43,690 nt of DNA, taken from Bacteroidaceae bacterium (GTDB taxonomy: Bacteria; Bacteroidota; Bacteroidia; Bacteroidales; Bacteroidaceae). The translations under genes and the position numbers were made by a program. How positions within the stretch are numbered: position 1 is the first letter of the stretch; the number at the start of each line of letters is the position of its first letter. Of the stretch, positions 1 to 7,217 are shown piece by piece. The notes beneath the pieces are model-generated. The model was not told the DNA's origin and ran no database searches. It saw only the letters and a list, made by a program, of their open reading frames with translations. The stretch spans positions 1 through 43,690 of the forward strand of contig JAFUVE010000004.1 of assembly GCA_017483765.1 (NCBI GenBank), read 5' to 3'.

Positions 1-94
1 GCTGGAAAATTGTCAAGGACTCATATAAAAAACATTAATTGTTTAATAAATGTCAACATGAATGCCATAAATCAAACATCAAGAATAACACATA

Positions 95-142
95 AGTGTC
101 AACGATGTCCTGATACAAAGTGTCAACGATGTCCTGATACAC
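95..142. repeat. Tandem 24-bp direct repeat, two copies
   Basis: Two adjacent 24-base units (95-118 and 119-142) differ at one base only and share the core GTGTCAACGATGTCCTGATA. A shorter related word, TGTCAAC, occurs at 51. Function unknown; it could be a binding site pair or replication slippage. Confidence 0.85.
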
Positions 143-482
143 GGCAAGTAATGTTAGAAAAATAAGTTGCCTCGTTATAATCATTGATCTTGAACTTAAC
201 AACAATCGTTATACAAAAAAATGAAAATAAAAAACGTTTTGTCTGTGGGCTTCGCCCTGCGTCGTCGCTGCCGTGACGGCTGTCCGCAAACAAGTTTGCT
301 TCCATCCGACACGACATCAACGACGGCACTTCGTGCTGACAAAACTCAATAAAAAGTCCTCCACTGCGTTGCGGATAAAAACCGCACTTCGTGCTTAATA
401 AAAAGCCATCCGGACGATATGGCATTGCAATTTTTATTGAGCGAAGCGTTTTTTATAGAACGAAGTTCGTCCTTTTTATTGA

Positions 483-593
483 GTGATTTTCCTGTTTTGC
501 TGGCAAAACAGATTTCAATGTCTGAGTGAATGTGTTGAAAGCCTGCTTTCATAAACAAGCACACAGACATTGAAATGCAGAAAAGAAAATCAC
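483..593. other. Three-way-junction-like nested inverted repeats
   Basis: The outer arms GTGATTTTC (483-491) and GAAAATCAC (585-593) are complementary. Inside lie hairpin A, CTGTTTTGC/GCAAAACAG (492-500 with 503-511), and hairpin B, with 13-bp arms ATTTCAATGTCTG/CAGACATTGAAAT (512-524 with 564-576). The loop of B carries a third hairpin, TGAAAGC/GCTTTCA (536-542 with 545-551). All arms quoted are exact complements. It could be a structured RNA, a cruciform recombination or transfer site, or a miniature element. Confidence 0.6.
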
Positions 594-720
594 GTTTTTT
601 GATCATGTTTTATTTTAGCAACAACCGTACTTTACTCTCATTGACGATTTGAAAAGTGAGGCAAGTTATTTTTTTATTCTTACTTAATTTAGTAACAAAC
701 AAATAAAAATACAATGTATT

Positions 721-957
721 ATGGCAAACTGGTTTAAAAGACTATTTGGAAAGAAGACATCCGAATCCGTAAGAGAAGAAGGGCGTTATTATCTGTACAA
801 CGACCGTTGTTCGTTCGTTCTCCCCAAAGAAGAAATCAAAGACGTCAATGAGGAAAAAGGGGGAATGAAGCACACCATCTTCACGGACTCAATGGCGATG
901 GTGATTCTTGAAATCAGGAACGGGATGCCCAATTTCCCCATAGCTGTAAAAAAGTGA
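721..957 (+). CDS. Small hypothetical protein, 78 aa
   Basis: I do not recognise this protein. It begins with a basic amphipathic stretch (MANWFKRLFGKK) and continues as a mixed, soluble-looking sequence with alternating charged and hydrophobic residues, ending PNFPIAVKK. There is no signal peptide or membrane segment. The stop codon is separated by one base from the ATG of the next gene, so the two are probably translated from one message. Base composition is more AT-rich than the bulk of the window, as for its neighbour. No TAnnTTTG box is visible just upstream, so its promoter is unclear. Confidence 0.6.
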   Translation: MANWFKRLFGKKTSESVREEGRYYLYNDRCSFVLPKEEIKDVNEEKGGMKHTIFTDSMAMVILEIRNGMPNFPIAVKK

Positions 958-958
958 A

Positions 959-1447
959 ATGATCACTGTCGGCGGACTGCCATGCCTTGCCGCAGCCGTT
1001 GGGCCGCTTGCTGCTCTTGCGGGAGGTTATAACCAATATTTCATCAACTGCGGAAAGTTCGTCGTGCAGGTAAGTTTCACCATTGTCGATGAAAGGGGTA
1101 TGCGTTTCCTTAACTCGTTCAGAATTGAAAACGTCACTCCTAAGAACGAAGTTGTTAGGAGTTTTGATTATGTGAAAGAATTGGAGACCATTATTTACGA
1201 TTATTGTGAAAGTACTTATAAATGTAAGCCCACATTTCGAATAAACAAAAATATTAAATTCAATCGTAACCTCAACTTTGACGGAATTGATATGGCAGAA
1301 ATCACAATGGCGTTCGAGAAGAAATTCTCATTGAAAGAACCTGCTTCTGACCACCCAATCAATCAAAGGCTTGCAAATGACACAGACTTTACGGTAGAAT
1401 ACTTTCTGGCTAGTTATGGACTAAGTGACGTAAGTGAACCAAAATAG
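959..1447 (+). CDS. Hypothetical protein, 162 aa
   Basis: I do not recognise this protein. Residues 1-25 are hydrophobic and small (GGLPCLAAAVGPLAALAGGY), which may be a short membrane-inserting or buried helix. The rest is soluble, with predicted alternating strands and helices (VVQVSFTIVDERGMRFLNSF, then an acidic middle and a C-terminal tail ending SEPK). It starts one base after the stop of the 78-aa gene, which supports a two-gene operon. Both genes are AT-rich and flanked by repeat-rich non-coding DNA and a broken gene, so a mobile or accessory origin is possible. No function is proposed. Confidence 0.6.
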   Translation: MITVGGLPCLAAAVGPLAALAGGYNQYFINCGKFVVQVSFTIVDERGMRFLNSFRIENVTPKNEVVRSFDYVKELETIIYDYCESTYKCKPTFRINKNIKFNRNLNFDGIDMAEITMAFEKKFSLKEPASDHPINQRLANDTDFTVEYFLASYGLSDVSEPK

Positions 1448-1489
1448 ACAGCTCACGAATCTCAACGTCTTGTTGATGACTATTAATAT

Positions 1490-1651
1490 GTAGACTTGGG
1501 ACTGCCGAGAGGAACACTTTGGACCACCTGCAATGTGGGAGCAAACAAGCCAGAGGAATATGATGATTATTTTGCCTGGGGCGAGACTGAGCCTAAGGCG
1601 GAATTCAATTGGATCACTTACCGGTATAGCGAAGGAATAGTGACTTCATGA
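1490..1651 (+). pseudogene. Fragment of a FISUMP / Fib_succ_major-type domain
   Basis: Reading from 1490 gives about 53 codons to a TGA at 1649. The translation begins VDLGLPRGTLWTTCNVGANK and continues with YFAWGETEPK, the signature pattern of the Fibrobacter succinogenes major paralogous (FISUMP) domain found in many Bacteroidetes surface lipoproteins (typical form: GLPSGTxWAxCNVGA...YxAWGE). An in-frame TAA lies directly upstream (1484), there is no start codon, and the domain is cut off after about 50 residues, where it would normally run past 150. It is therefore a remnant of a surface protein gene. Confidence 0.75.
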
Positions 1652-1673
1652 AAAAAATCCGGAACTAGAGTTA

Positions 1674-1718
1674 GTTTAAAGTTTAAAGAGCCATGACTTT
1701 AGTTGAGAGTTGAGAGTT
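1674..1718. repeat. Seven-base tandem repeats
   Basis: GTTTAAA occurs twice head to tail (1674-1687), and GTTGAGA occurs twice at 1702-1715. The same seven-base periodicity recurs at three other intergenic places in the window (14492, 22411, 26080). The rest of 1652-1880 holds a REP-like palindrome and the promoter of the next gene and is otherwise empty. Confidence 0.7.
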
Positions 1719-1741
1719 CCATGCGGATGGATGAAGTTACA

Positions 1742-1761
1742 AGACGCCCCACAGGGCGTCT
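1742..1761. repeat. REP-like GACGCCC palindrome
   Basis: AGACGCCC (1742-1749) pairs exactly with GGGCGTCT (1754-1761) around a four-base loop and is followed by CTAC. Related palindromes with the same GAGACGCC arm lie at 6269-6288 and 16842-16866, so this is a dispersed palindromic repeat family. It could also act as a weak terminator. Confidence 0.65.
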
Positions 1762-1854
1762 CTACTTTGTTTGCACGAGAATTGAAGTGCGGATTATGTG
1801 ATGAGAGGCATGTCACTTTTAGGCCATCCTGCTAGATAATTCATTTTTTTTGAT

Positions 1855-1862
1855 TAACTTTG
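1855..1862 (+). promoter_or_regulatory. Bacteroidetes -7 box TAACTTTG
   Basis: TAACTTTG matches the TAnnTTTG -7 consensus of the primary sigma factor of Bacteroidetes. It overlaps the TTG at 1860, which therefore cannot be the start codon of the following gene, and it favours the ATG at 1881. No clear -33 TTTG is seen. Confidence 0.7.
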
Positions 1863-1880
1863 CATGAAAAACAGCAAAGA

Positions 1881-2687
1881 ATGGATTATCAGAAATTGAC
1901 AAAGCAAGTGTGTGCCATTGCGAGAGAGGCCGGAGCCTACCAGAGACAGGAACAGACGAAACTGCTCGACGAGCAGGTGGAGCAGAAGCACAGCCACGAC
2001 TACGTGTCGTATGTGGACAAAGAAAGCGAGCGCATGATTGTAGCTCAGCTGAAAGAACTGCTGCCCGAAGCGGGGTTCATCACTGAGGAAGGGACGGAGT
2101 CACGTCACTCCAGCTCATTATACTGGGTGGTGGATCCGCTTGACGGAACCACCAACTATGTTCATGGCTACCACAGCTATGCCGTTTGTATCGGGCTGCG
2201 CGACGCCCATGAAGTGCTGCTTGGCGTGGTCTATGACGTATGTCTCGACGAGTGTTTTTATGCATGGAAAGGGGGCGGTGCCTGGTTGGACGGGAGGCGC
2301 ATTCACACGAACAGCCAGCATGACATCACTCAGGCTTTGCTGGGCATCGAACTGCCCTACGATGCCGACGACTACCGACCAACAGGACTTCATCTCATCA
2401 GCCATTTCTACGGGCTATGCGGAGGAATACGCATGACCGGGTCGGCAGCACTGGCTATATGCAATGTGGCATCAGGACGCTTCGACGGATGGTTGGAACG
2501 CGGACTCGGATTATGGGACCACACTGCCGCATCGGCAGTCCTGCTGGAAGCTGGCGGACGCATCACACGCTACGACGGAAACCCTGACTATATCGATCAT
2601 GGCGACATCATCGTGTCCAACGGGACAATCCATCAAGCGCTGCTCGACGAAATCAGAAAAATACCCAATGAGCAGAAAAACAGATAG
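1881..2687 (+). CDS. Inositol monophosphatase family protein
   Basis: This 268-aa protein belongs to the Mg-dependent phosphatase family that includes inositol-1-monophosphatase (SuhB) and CysQ. The first metal-binding motif is WVVDPLDGTTNYVHG, preceded by the acidic motif EEGTES. The second motif, LWDHTAASAVLLEAGG, is near the C-terminus and supplies the last metal ligand. Length is normal for the family (about 260-270 aa). In this family a phosphate ester such as myo-inositol phosphate, or the 3-phosphate of PAP, is hydrolysed in the cytosol; sequence alone does not tell which. The ATG at 1881 is chosen because the -7 promoter box at 1855-1862 overlaps the more upstream TTG. It seems to be a single-gene unit. 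Confidence 0.88.
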   Translation: MDYQKLTKQVCAIAREAGAYQRQEQTKLLDEQVEQKHSHDYVSYVDKESERMIVAQLKELLPEAGFITEEGTESRHSSSLYWVVDPLDGTTNYVHGYHSYAVCIGLRDAHEVLLGVVYDVCLDECFYAWKGGGAWLDGRRIHTNSQHDITQALLGIELPYDADDYRPTGLHLISHFYGLCGGIRMTGSAALAICNVASGRFDGWLERGLGLWDHTAASAVLLEAGGRITRYDGNPDYIDHGDIIVSNGTIHQALLDEIRKIPNEQKNR

Positions 2688-2757
2688 CAGACGAACCGGG
2701 CAAAAAAAGCCAAAAACACAAAACTTACTGACAAACCTTCGATTTTTACGCAATTAT

Positions 2758-2788
2758 TTTGAATTGAGAAAAAAAATTGCTATTTTTG
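2758..2788 (+). promoter_or_regulatory. Promoter with -33 TTTG and -7 TATTTTTG
   Basis: TTTG at 2758-2761 is followed after 19 bases by TATTTTTG at 2781-2788, a full match to the Bacteroidetes promoter layout TTTG-N19/20-TAnnTTTG. It would give a leader of about 35 bases before the ATG at 2831. Confidence 0.7.
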
Positions 2789-2830
2789 AGCAAAAATTTA
2801 ATGCTAATCCTTTAAAACCGACAAGAGCTC

Positions 2831-3805
2831 ATGGAAACATCATTGTATTTAGACAAGAAGACGAACCACTTATGGCATTTCCCCATGTGGGACAACGACA
2901 CCGGAAGCACATTGCAATTTGAGGAGACTGACGGACATGAGATATTCTCATGCGCCGGACCATACTACATCCCTCAGGAAAAACACATCATGATCTTCGG
3001 CAATGACAACGATGAATATGCCATCATGCTGATAAGCAACATGAATGACGACGAGCCGGGCATCTACTACTCCACGACTCCAGGATTCGGATGCTCACAT
3101 ATCGAACTGTTCCGCGGCAAGCGAAACATGATAGCCGTGTTCCTGCAGAGCGACGGATTCTGGCGCGCTGAGGAGATTTTCGCACCGGCCATCGACCGAA
3201 AGATGAAGTCACTGGCCATCAGCGACACACTGAATGGAACATACCGCTTCCGCAGCGACGCAATACGCTCCGTGAGCCCACAGATTGAGCAGATGGAGAA
3301 GATATTCTCCACCTACAAGAAGAGCGTGGTGGAGGACGAGGAGCTCCTGCCACAGACCGTATTGGTAGCTGAAGAGCCACAGCCTGCTGTCAATGAAGCG
3401 CTGGAAAACGGCTACAACCGCAGGTTCACGCCTAAGATGATTACAAGTGAAAACCTGGGAAAGGACGAGATTTTCGTGTTCGGAAGCAACCGCGACGGAA
3501 TGCACGGCGCTGGTGCGGCAGCCACAGCCAGCCGTTCGTTCGGTGCCATCTGGGGAAAGGGCGAGGGCATTCAGGGACGATGCTATGCCATCCCGACAAT
3601 TCCTGACGACCTGCGAAAAATCAAAAAATGCGTGGAGACTTTCATCGCCTATGCGAAGGAACATCCGGAAAAGACGTTTCTCGTCACACGTCTGGGATGC
3701 GGCATTGCAGGACACACGGAAGAAGAAATCGGACCTATGTTTGCTGATGCCGTCAACGTGAAGAACATCATCCTCCCGGAAGAGTTCGTCGCCGTGATTG
3801 GCTAA
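2831..3805 (+). CDS. Two-part protein with macro-like C-terminal domain
   Basis: A 324-aa cytosolic protein without signal peptide. The C-terminal part (about residues 205-320) carries FVFGSNRDGMHGAGAA, then YAIPT and LVTRLGCGIAG. This pattern (FGSNxxGxHGxGAA...YAIPT...GCGxAG) is shared by small phage and bacterial proteins of the A1S_2505-like type and resembles a macro-domain-like, ADP-ribose-binding layout; that relation is from memory and not proven here. The N-terminal part (about 1-180), starting METSLYLDKKTNHLWHFPMW, is unknown to me. A linker rich in E, V and P joins the two. The gene has its own consensus promoter and ends just before a strong bidirectional terminator, so it is monocistronic. 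No function is assigned. Confidence 0.7.
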   Translation: METSLYLDKKTNHLWHFPMWDNDTGSTLQFEETDGHEIFSCAGPYYIPQEKHIMIFGNDNDEYAIMLISNMNDDEPGIYYSTTPGFGCSHIELFRGKRNMIAVFLQSDGFWRAEEIFAPAIDRKMKSLAISDTLNGTYRFRSDAIRSVSPQIEQMEKIFSTYKKSVVEDEELLPQTVLVAEEPQPAVNEALENGYNRRFTPKMITSENLGKDEIFVFGSNRDGMHGAGAAATASRSFGAIWGKGEGIQGRCYAIPTIPDDLRKIKKCVETFIAYAKEHPEKTFLVTRLGCGIAGHTEEEIGPMFADAVNVKNIILPEEFVAVIG

Positions 3806-3825
3806 TAAGCTACTGCTCAAGACTC

Positions 3826-3875
3826 AAAATGACCGGGCGGGAATTTGCTGCTGCAAATTCCCGCCCGGTCATTTT
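3826..3875. terminator. Strong bidirectional terminator, 23-bp stem
   Basis: The arm at 3826-3848 (AAAATGACCGGGCGGGAATT plus TGC) pairs perfectly over 23 bp with 3853-3875 around a TGCT loop, flanked by A and T tracts. It lies between convergent genes and ends one base before the stop codon of the GH3 gene, serving both. Confidence 0.93.
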
Positions 3876-6200
3876 TCATTCAACGGTAGTCTCAGAGAAA
3901 TAAAACTCACGGATGGGCTTGGCCAGGGCTGTGCCTTCAAGGCTGACTGTGTCATGCAGCCTGATGTCGGCTGACGAGGCACCGACTTTGACTACAAACC
4001 GGCCCGGTTGTATGTTCCATTGACGCTTTCCCTTGTTGGAATAGAATCCAAACTGCTCCAAACGCAGACGGCATCTCACGGTACGGGTCTGCCCTGGCTG
4101 AAGGCCTACGCGGGCAAATCCCTGCAACTGGATGGGACGGATTTGCTGGGACGGATCAGTGGGAGAAATATAAATCTGGGCGATTTCGTCTGCCTTCACC
4201 TGGCCCGTGTTTCTCACGTCGAATGAGAGGTCAACAAAATCTGCTGTCACCGCTGCTTCTTTATCCAGCTTGAGATTGCTGTATTCGAAGGTAGAATACG
4301 AAAGTCCATAGCCGAACGGCCACTGCACACGTGGGTCGGTTTCAGCTTTGTAGTTGTAGCATATAGGTTCGTAAAGCTCAACATTGGGATACGACACCGA
4401 AAGTTTGGCTGAAGGAGAGATATTGCCATAGAGAATGTCGGCCACGGCGTTTCCGCCTTCCTCTCCGGGATACCAGGCCTGGATGACGGCCGCACAGCGC
4501 TCTGCGAGTCCGGAAACCACCTGCGCGCGTCCGCCGAACAGCACAAGTACCACCGGCTTTCCGCTCGCTATCAGTTCCTCCACAAACTGCTCCTGACTGC
4601 CTGGCAGGCGAAGTCCCTGACGGTCGCGGTTCTCACCACACAGCATCACGTTCTCACCCATGGCGGCAACGATGACATCTGCCTCGTTCGCCATCTCCAG
4701 CGCCTCGTTCTTGTCGGCTGTCTCGCCTGAGTCCACCTTCCGGTGAAGCAACTCGTATTCCCATGCACGCTCATCGCCTTCGAAAGCGAATTTTGTCTCT
4801 ATGGTGTCGGTCCAGTCACATCCACGTGAGTAACTGATCTCAACACCGGCAGGTCCGCGCCCCTTCAGCCCTTCCAGCAGGGTGACGATATGAGGATGGT
4901 CAAGGTCCTCCTTAATCCGCTTCCAGAAATAGGACATGGAGGGGAAAGAATAGTCTCCACACATTGCCCACATCGTGTTAGCATTCGGCCCGGTGACGAA
5001 AATCTTTTTTGCGGTCTTCAATGGTAGTATGCCGTTGTTCTCCAGCAGGACGACAGACTGTGAGGCTATGTCGTAAGCCGTCTGACGTTCCTCTGGCGAG
5101 TCCAGTTTGATTGGCTGGATAGTGTACAGGTATGCGTTCGAGGAGAACAGTCCGGCACGGAACTTGTATCTCAACACATTTTTGACTGCACGCTCGAATG
5201 TCTCTGGCTTCACAAGTCCCTGGTCGAGGGCTTTCTGCAAGTGCTTATAGTTGGAGCCATGCGGGAAGTCCACGTCGTTGCCGGCATTGATGGCGGCGGC
5301 AGCTTTCTGGATTTTGTCGTCGAGCCCTGGAATCTGGTCTATGGCAGTATAGTCGCTGACCACCATTCCGTCGAACCCCACATAGTCACGAAGAATGTCC
5401 TGGAGTATTTCGGAATTGGCCACGCAGTTGGTGCCGTGGACTGCATGGTAGCCGGGCATGAGCGCCTTGCTGCCGGCCAGACGGATCATGGCCTCATGCG
5501 GGAACAGGATTTCCTCCATCAGCTCTTTCTCATCGGCATCGCCACCGCCTCCATAGCCAAGATAATGCTTTGAGCAGGCTCCCACTCCTTTGGTGAGGTC
5601 GCCCTGCTGCAGTCCCTCCACGAAAGCGGTGCCCATGACCGCGGAGAGGTAAGCGTCTTCTCCGTAGGACTCTTCAAGACGGTTGAAACTCGGCGTTCGG
5701 CACACGTCCACCATGGGAGAAAGCGAGAGCACACCGCCCATTTTGCGCATGGCGGTTGATGTCTGCAGTGTCTTCTGCCGGGCCAGTTCCGGATTGAATG
5801 AGCATGCCTGTCCTATCTGCTGCGGATAGATGGTGGCACCCCGGGTGTTCACGCCCGAAAGCACCTCCTCATGGAAAAGTGCCGGTATGCAGTTGGGCGT
5901 GTTGGCCATAAGCCAGCCCTGCATCGAAGCCACACGGTCGCGGATGACATCCGGATCACGGGGCTTCTGACTGGCATACTGGGAGAAATGTCCGATACCG
6001 AAGGCAAAGTCCTTCCGGCACTTTGCCGTGTCCAGCTCGTTCTGGTCGTTGAAATAATTGTCGAGATTGGCTCCCATCAGCTGGGCTATACGCTCCTTTT
6101 GCGACATCTGGTCATAAAGCTCGTTGACCTGTTGCTCCATGTCGGTAGTGCCGCAGGCGGACAGCAGCGCTGTTGTGCAAATAATTGCCATTTTTTTCAT
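3876..6200 (-). CDS. Glycoside hydrolase family 3 lipoprotein (beta-glucosidase/xylosidase type)
   Basis: A 774-aa exported GH3 enzyme that removes sugars from the non-reducing ends of oligosaccharides. The N-terminus MKKMAIICTTALLSAC is a lipoprotein signal with Cys16 as lipid site, so it is anchored in a membrane facing the periplasm or the outside. The N-terminal (alpha/beta) barrel ends with GFDGMVVSDYTAID, in which Asp283 is the expected nucleophile; SKHYLGYG is the usual substrate-binding KH motif. The second, alpha/beta sandwich domain follows, then PFGYGLSYSTFEY and a fibronectin III-like C-terminal domain. Length and domain order are typical of BglX-like enzymes. Substrate (glucoside, xyloside or other) cannot be read from the sequence. 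It is monocistronic, with a repeat-rich region upstream and no clear -7 box. Confidence 0.93.
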   Translation of the reverse strand: MKKMAIICTTALLSACGTTDMEQQVNELYDQMSQKERIAQLMGANLDNYFNDQNELDTAKCRKDFAFGIGHFSQYASQKPRDPDVIRDRVASMQGWLMANTPNCIPALFHEEVLSGVNTRGATIYPQQIGQACSFNPELARQKTLQTSTAMRKMGGVLSLSPMVDVCRTPSFNRLEESYGEDAYLSAVMGTAFVEGLQQGDLTKGVGACSKHYLGYGGGGDADEKELMEEILFPHEAMIRLAGSKALMPGYHAVHGTNCVANSEILQDILRDYVGFDGMVVSDYTAIDQIPGLDDKIQKAAAAINAGNDVDFPHGSNYKHLQKALDQGLVKPETFERAVKNVLRYKFRAGLFSSNAYLYTIQPIKLDSPEERQTAYDIASQSVVLLENNGILPLKTAKKIFVTGPNANTMWAMCGDYSFPSMSYFWKRIKEDLDHPHIVTLLEGLKGRGPAGVEISYSRGCDWTDTIETKFAFEGDERAWEYELLHRKVDSGETADKNEALEMANEADVIVAAMGENVMLCGENRDRQGLRLPGSQEQFVEELIASGKPVVLVLFGGRAQVVSGLAERCAAVIQAWYPGEEGGNAVADILYGNISPSAKLSVSYPNVELYEPICYNYKAETDPRVQWPFGYGLSYSTFEYSNLKLDKEAAVTADFVDLSFDVRNTGQVKADEIAQIYISPTDPSQQIRPIQLQGFARVGLQPGQTRTVRCRLRLEQFGFYSNKGKRQWNIQPGRFVVKVGASSADIRLHDTVSLEGTALAKPIREFYFSETTVE

Positions 6201-6268
6201 CTGGCTGTAAGTGTAAATGATGTAAAAAAAATTGCCTCACCTTCAATTGATTGTAGTCCGTCCTGTAG

Positions 6269-6288
6269 AGACGCCCCGCGGGGCGTCT
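6269..6288. repeat. Perfect 20-bp REP-like palindrome
   Basis: AGACGCCCCGCGGGGCGTCT is a perfect 20-bp palindrome preceded by GTAG. It belongs to the same GACGCC family as 1742-1761 and 16842-16866. It lies in the 480-base gene-free stretch upstream of the GH3 gene. Confidence 0.75.
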
Positions 6289-6312
6289 TCTAACTAAATC
6301 CGACACCCGTAG

Positions 6313-6415
6313 GGACTTACTTTAGCTTTGCTGATTTTCTCCTTTTCATGGCATAGCCTAAGCAAGCTTAGCTTAGCTCTGCTCATCTGAAAAGTTCGAA
6401 AATTTCTGTAAGTCC
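6313..6415. repeat. Nested inverted-repeat element, copy 1
   Basis: Outer arms GGACTTAC (6313-6320) and GTAAGTCC (6408-6415) enclose a weaker middle stem and a central hairpin CTAAGC-AA-GCTTAG. The part 6350-6384, read on the minus strand as GAGCAGAGC...AAGCTTGCTT...GCTATGCC, recurs at 43480-43509 inside another multi-hairpin element. It looks like a dispersed structured repeat. Confidence 0.6.
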
Positions 6416-6434
6416 GTCTGTTGACTATCGTCTT

Positions 6435-6466
6435 GTCTTCTCGTCTTCTTGTCTTTTTGTCTTCAT
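6435..6466. repeat. Eight-base tandem repeat GTCTTYTY
   Basis: Four head-to-tail units GTCTTCTC, GTCTTCTT, GTCTTTTT, GTCTTCAT with exact eight-base spacing. It lies between the GH3 gene and the toxin-antitoxin operon. The remaining part of 6201-6680 is AT-rich and empty except for the promoter at 6640. Confidence 0.75.
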
Positions 6467-6639
6467 TAAAACGAAGCAACTATTCTTTTACTGTTATTAA
6501 ATAGATTGATAAAAATTAAACCTCGGAGTTGATGCGAAGCATATCGCAATATTTCGTGCAAAGTTAGTAAAAGAAAAAAGGAATACAAACAAAAAGAAAA
6601 AAAATAATTTAATTTGTTTTATATTTCATTCGAATTGAT

Positions 6640-6647
6640 TATCTTTG
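6640..6647 (+). promoter_or_regulatory. -7 box TATCTTTG of the toxin-antitoxin operon
   Basis: TATCTTTG fits TAnnTTTG and lies 33 bases before the antitoxin ATG. A TTTG at 6613-6616 is a candidate -33 element but the spacing (23 bases) is longer than usual. Confidence 0.6.
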
Positions 6648-6680
6648 CCAATGAATGGTAAACATTAAACAAATGGATAT

Positions 6681-6941
6681 ATGAAAACATTACAGTTAGA
6701 CGACGAACTATATTACGCCATGAGCGAAATTGCAGAAGACGAAGCCCTTATGACTAAGGTTCTGAAATATGTGAAGCGACTGGCTGCGAAGAAAAGAAAT
6801 AATCCGACCGAAATGACAAAAGAAGAATTCTTCCGTCATGTAAGTGAGGCTGAGGCACAATATGCGCGTGGAGAATTTGTTACGCAAAAGCCGGGTGAAT
6901 CTCTGTCGGACATGATAAAACGTAGTGGATATGTCATATGA
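6681..6941 (+). CDS. Antitoxin of a YoeB/Txe-type toxin-antitoxin pair
   Basis: An 86-aa protein beginning MKTLQLDDELYYAMSEIAED. Its position directly before a YoeB-like toxin, with an 11-base overlap, marks it as the cognate antitoxin, which would bind and silence the toxin and usually represses its own operon. The first strand plus two helices may be a DNA-binding/dimerisation unit. The C-terminal half (TKEEFFRHVSEAEAQYARGE...) is charged and probably wraps the toxin. Several Bacteroidetes YoeB partners have this form rather than the classical YefM/Phd fold, but I do not see a family motif strong enough to name it. A -7 box lies 33 bases upstream. Confidence 0.78.
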   Translation: MKTLQLDDELYYAMSEIAEDEALMTKVLKYVKRLAAKKRNNPTEMTKEEFFRHVSEAEAQYARGEFVTQKPGESLSDMIKRSGYVI

Positions 6942-7206
6942 GATCAGGTATACTCCAGAAGCTGTTAGAGGGTTGGCCAAGTTGGAAAAGAACGAGCCAA
7001 AAGCTTTTGCCAAAGTGCTTCGTTTTATCGAGGACTTGAAAGAACATCCGAAATCCGGCCTGGGACACCCTGAGCCGCTCAAAGGAAATCCAGAAGGACG
7101 CTGGAGCCGGGAAATAACAAAAAAACACCGTATGGTATATCAAATATTTGAAGAAGAAGTTGTTGTGCTTGTACTGACTGCTTACGGGCACTACGGAGAC
7201 AAATAG
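6931..7206 (+). CDS. yoeB: Txe/YoeB family ribosome-dependent mRNA interferase toxin
   Basis: A 91-aa toxin of the RelE superfamily, YoeB branch, which cuts mRNA in the ribosomal A site. The family core GHPEPLKGNPEGRWSREI is followed by KKHRMVYQI and the C-terminal AYGHYGDK. By alignment with E. coli YoeB, Glu48, Arg67, His87 and Tyr88 match the catalytic E46, R65, H83 and Y84. The protein ends GHYGDK where YoeB normally stops at YHY, a four-residue extension. The ATG at 6931 (MSYEIRY) is preferred over a GTG at 6925 because it fits the family N-terminus. It overlaps the antitoxin stop by 11 bases and is followed after 11 bases by the AlbA_2/WYL gene. Confidence 0.9.
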   Translation: MSYEIRYTPEAVRGLAKLEKNEPKAFAKVLRFIEDLKEHPKSGLGHPEPLKGNPEGRWSREITKKHRMVYQIFEEEVVVLVLTAYGHYGDK

Positions 7207-7217
7207 TCCCTATCGTT

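Larger units (their letters stand above)
1..720. other. Non-coding, AT-rich, hairpin-rich stretch
   Basis: No convincing gene is seen here on either strand. The open frames on the minus strand run through inverted repeats and lack family-like sequence. The part 240-480 contains several small stem-loops of the form GCACTTCGTGC (328-338 and 382-392) and GAACGAAGTTC (460-470), and the words ACTCAATAAAAAG (about 344-356) and CTTTTTATTGAGT (about 472-484) form an inverted repeat about 115 bases apart. This looks like a decayed mobile element or a structured RNA region rather than coding DNA. Confidence 0.6.

Noticed and set aside
123-606. Minus-strand open frames in the first 600 bases
   Set aside because: They run through nested inverted repeats, and the translations show no domain or plausible start context.
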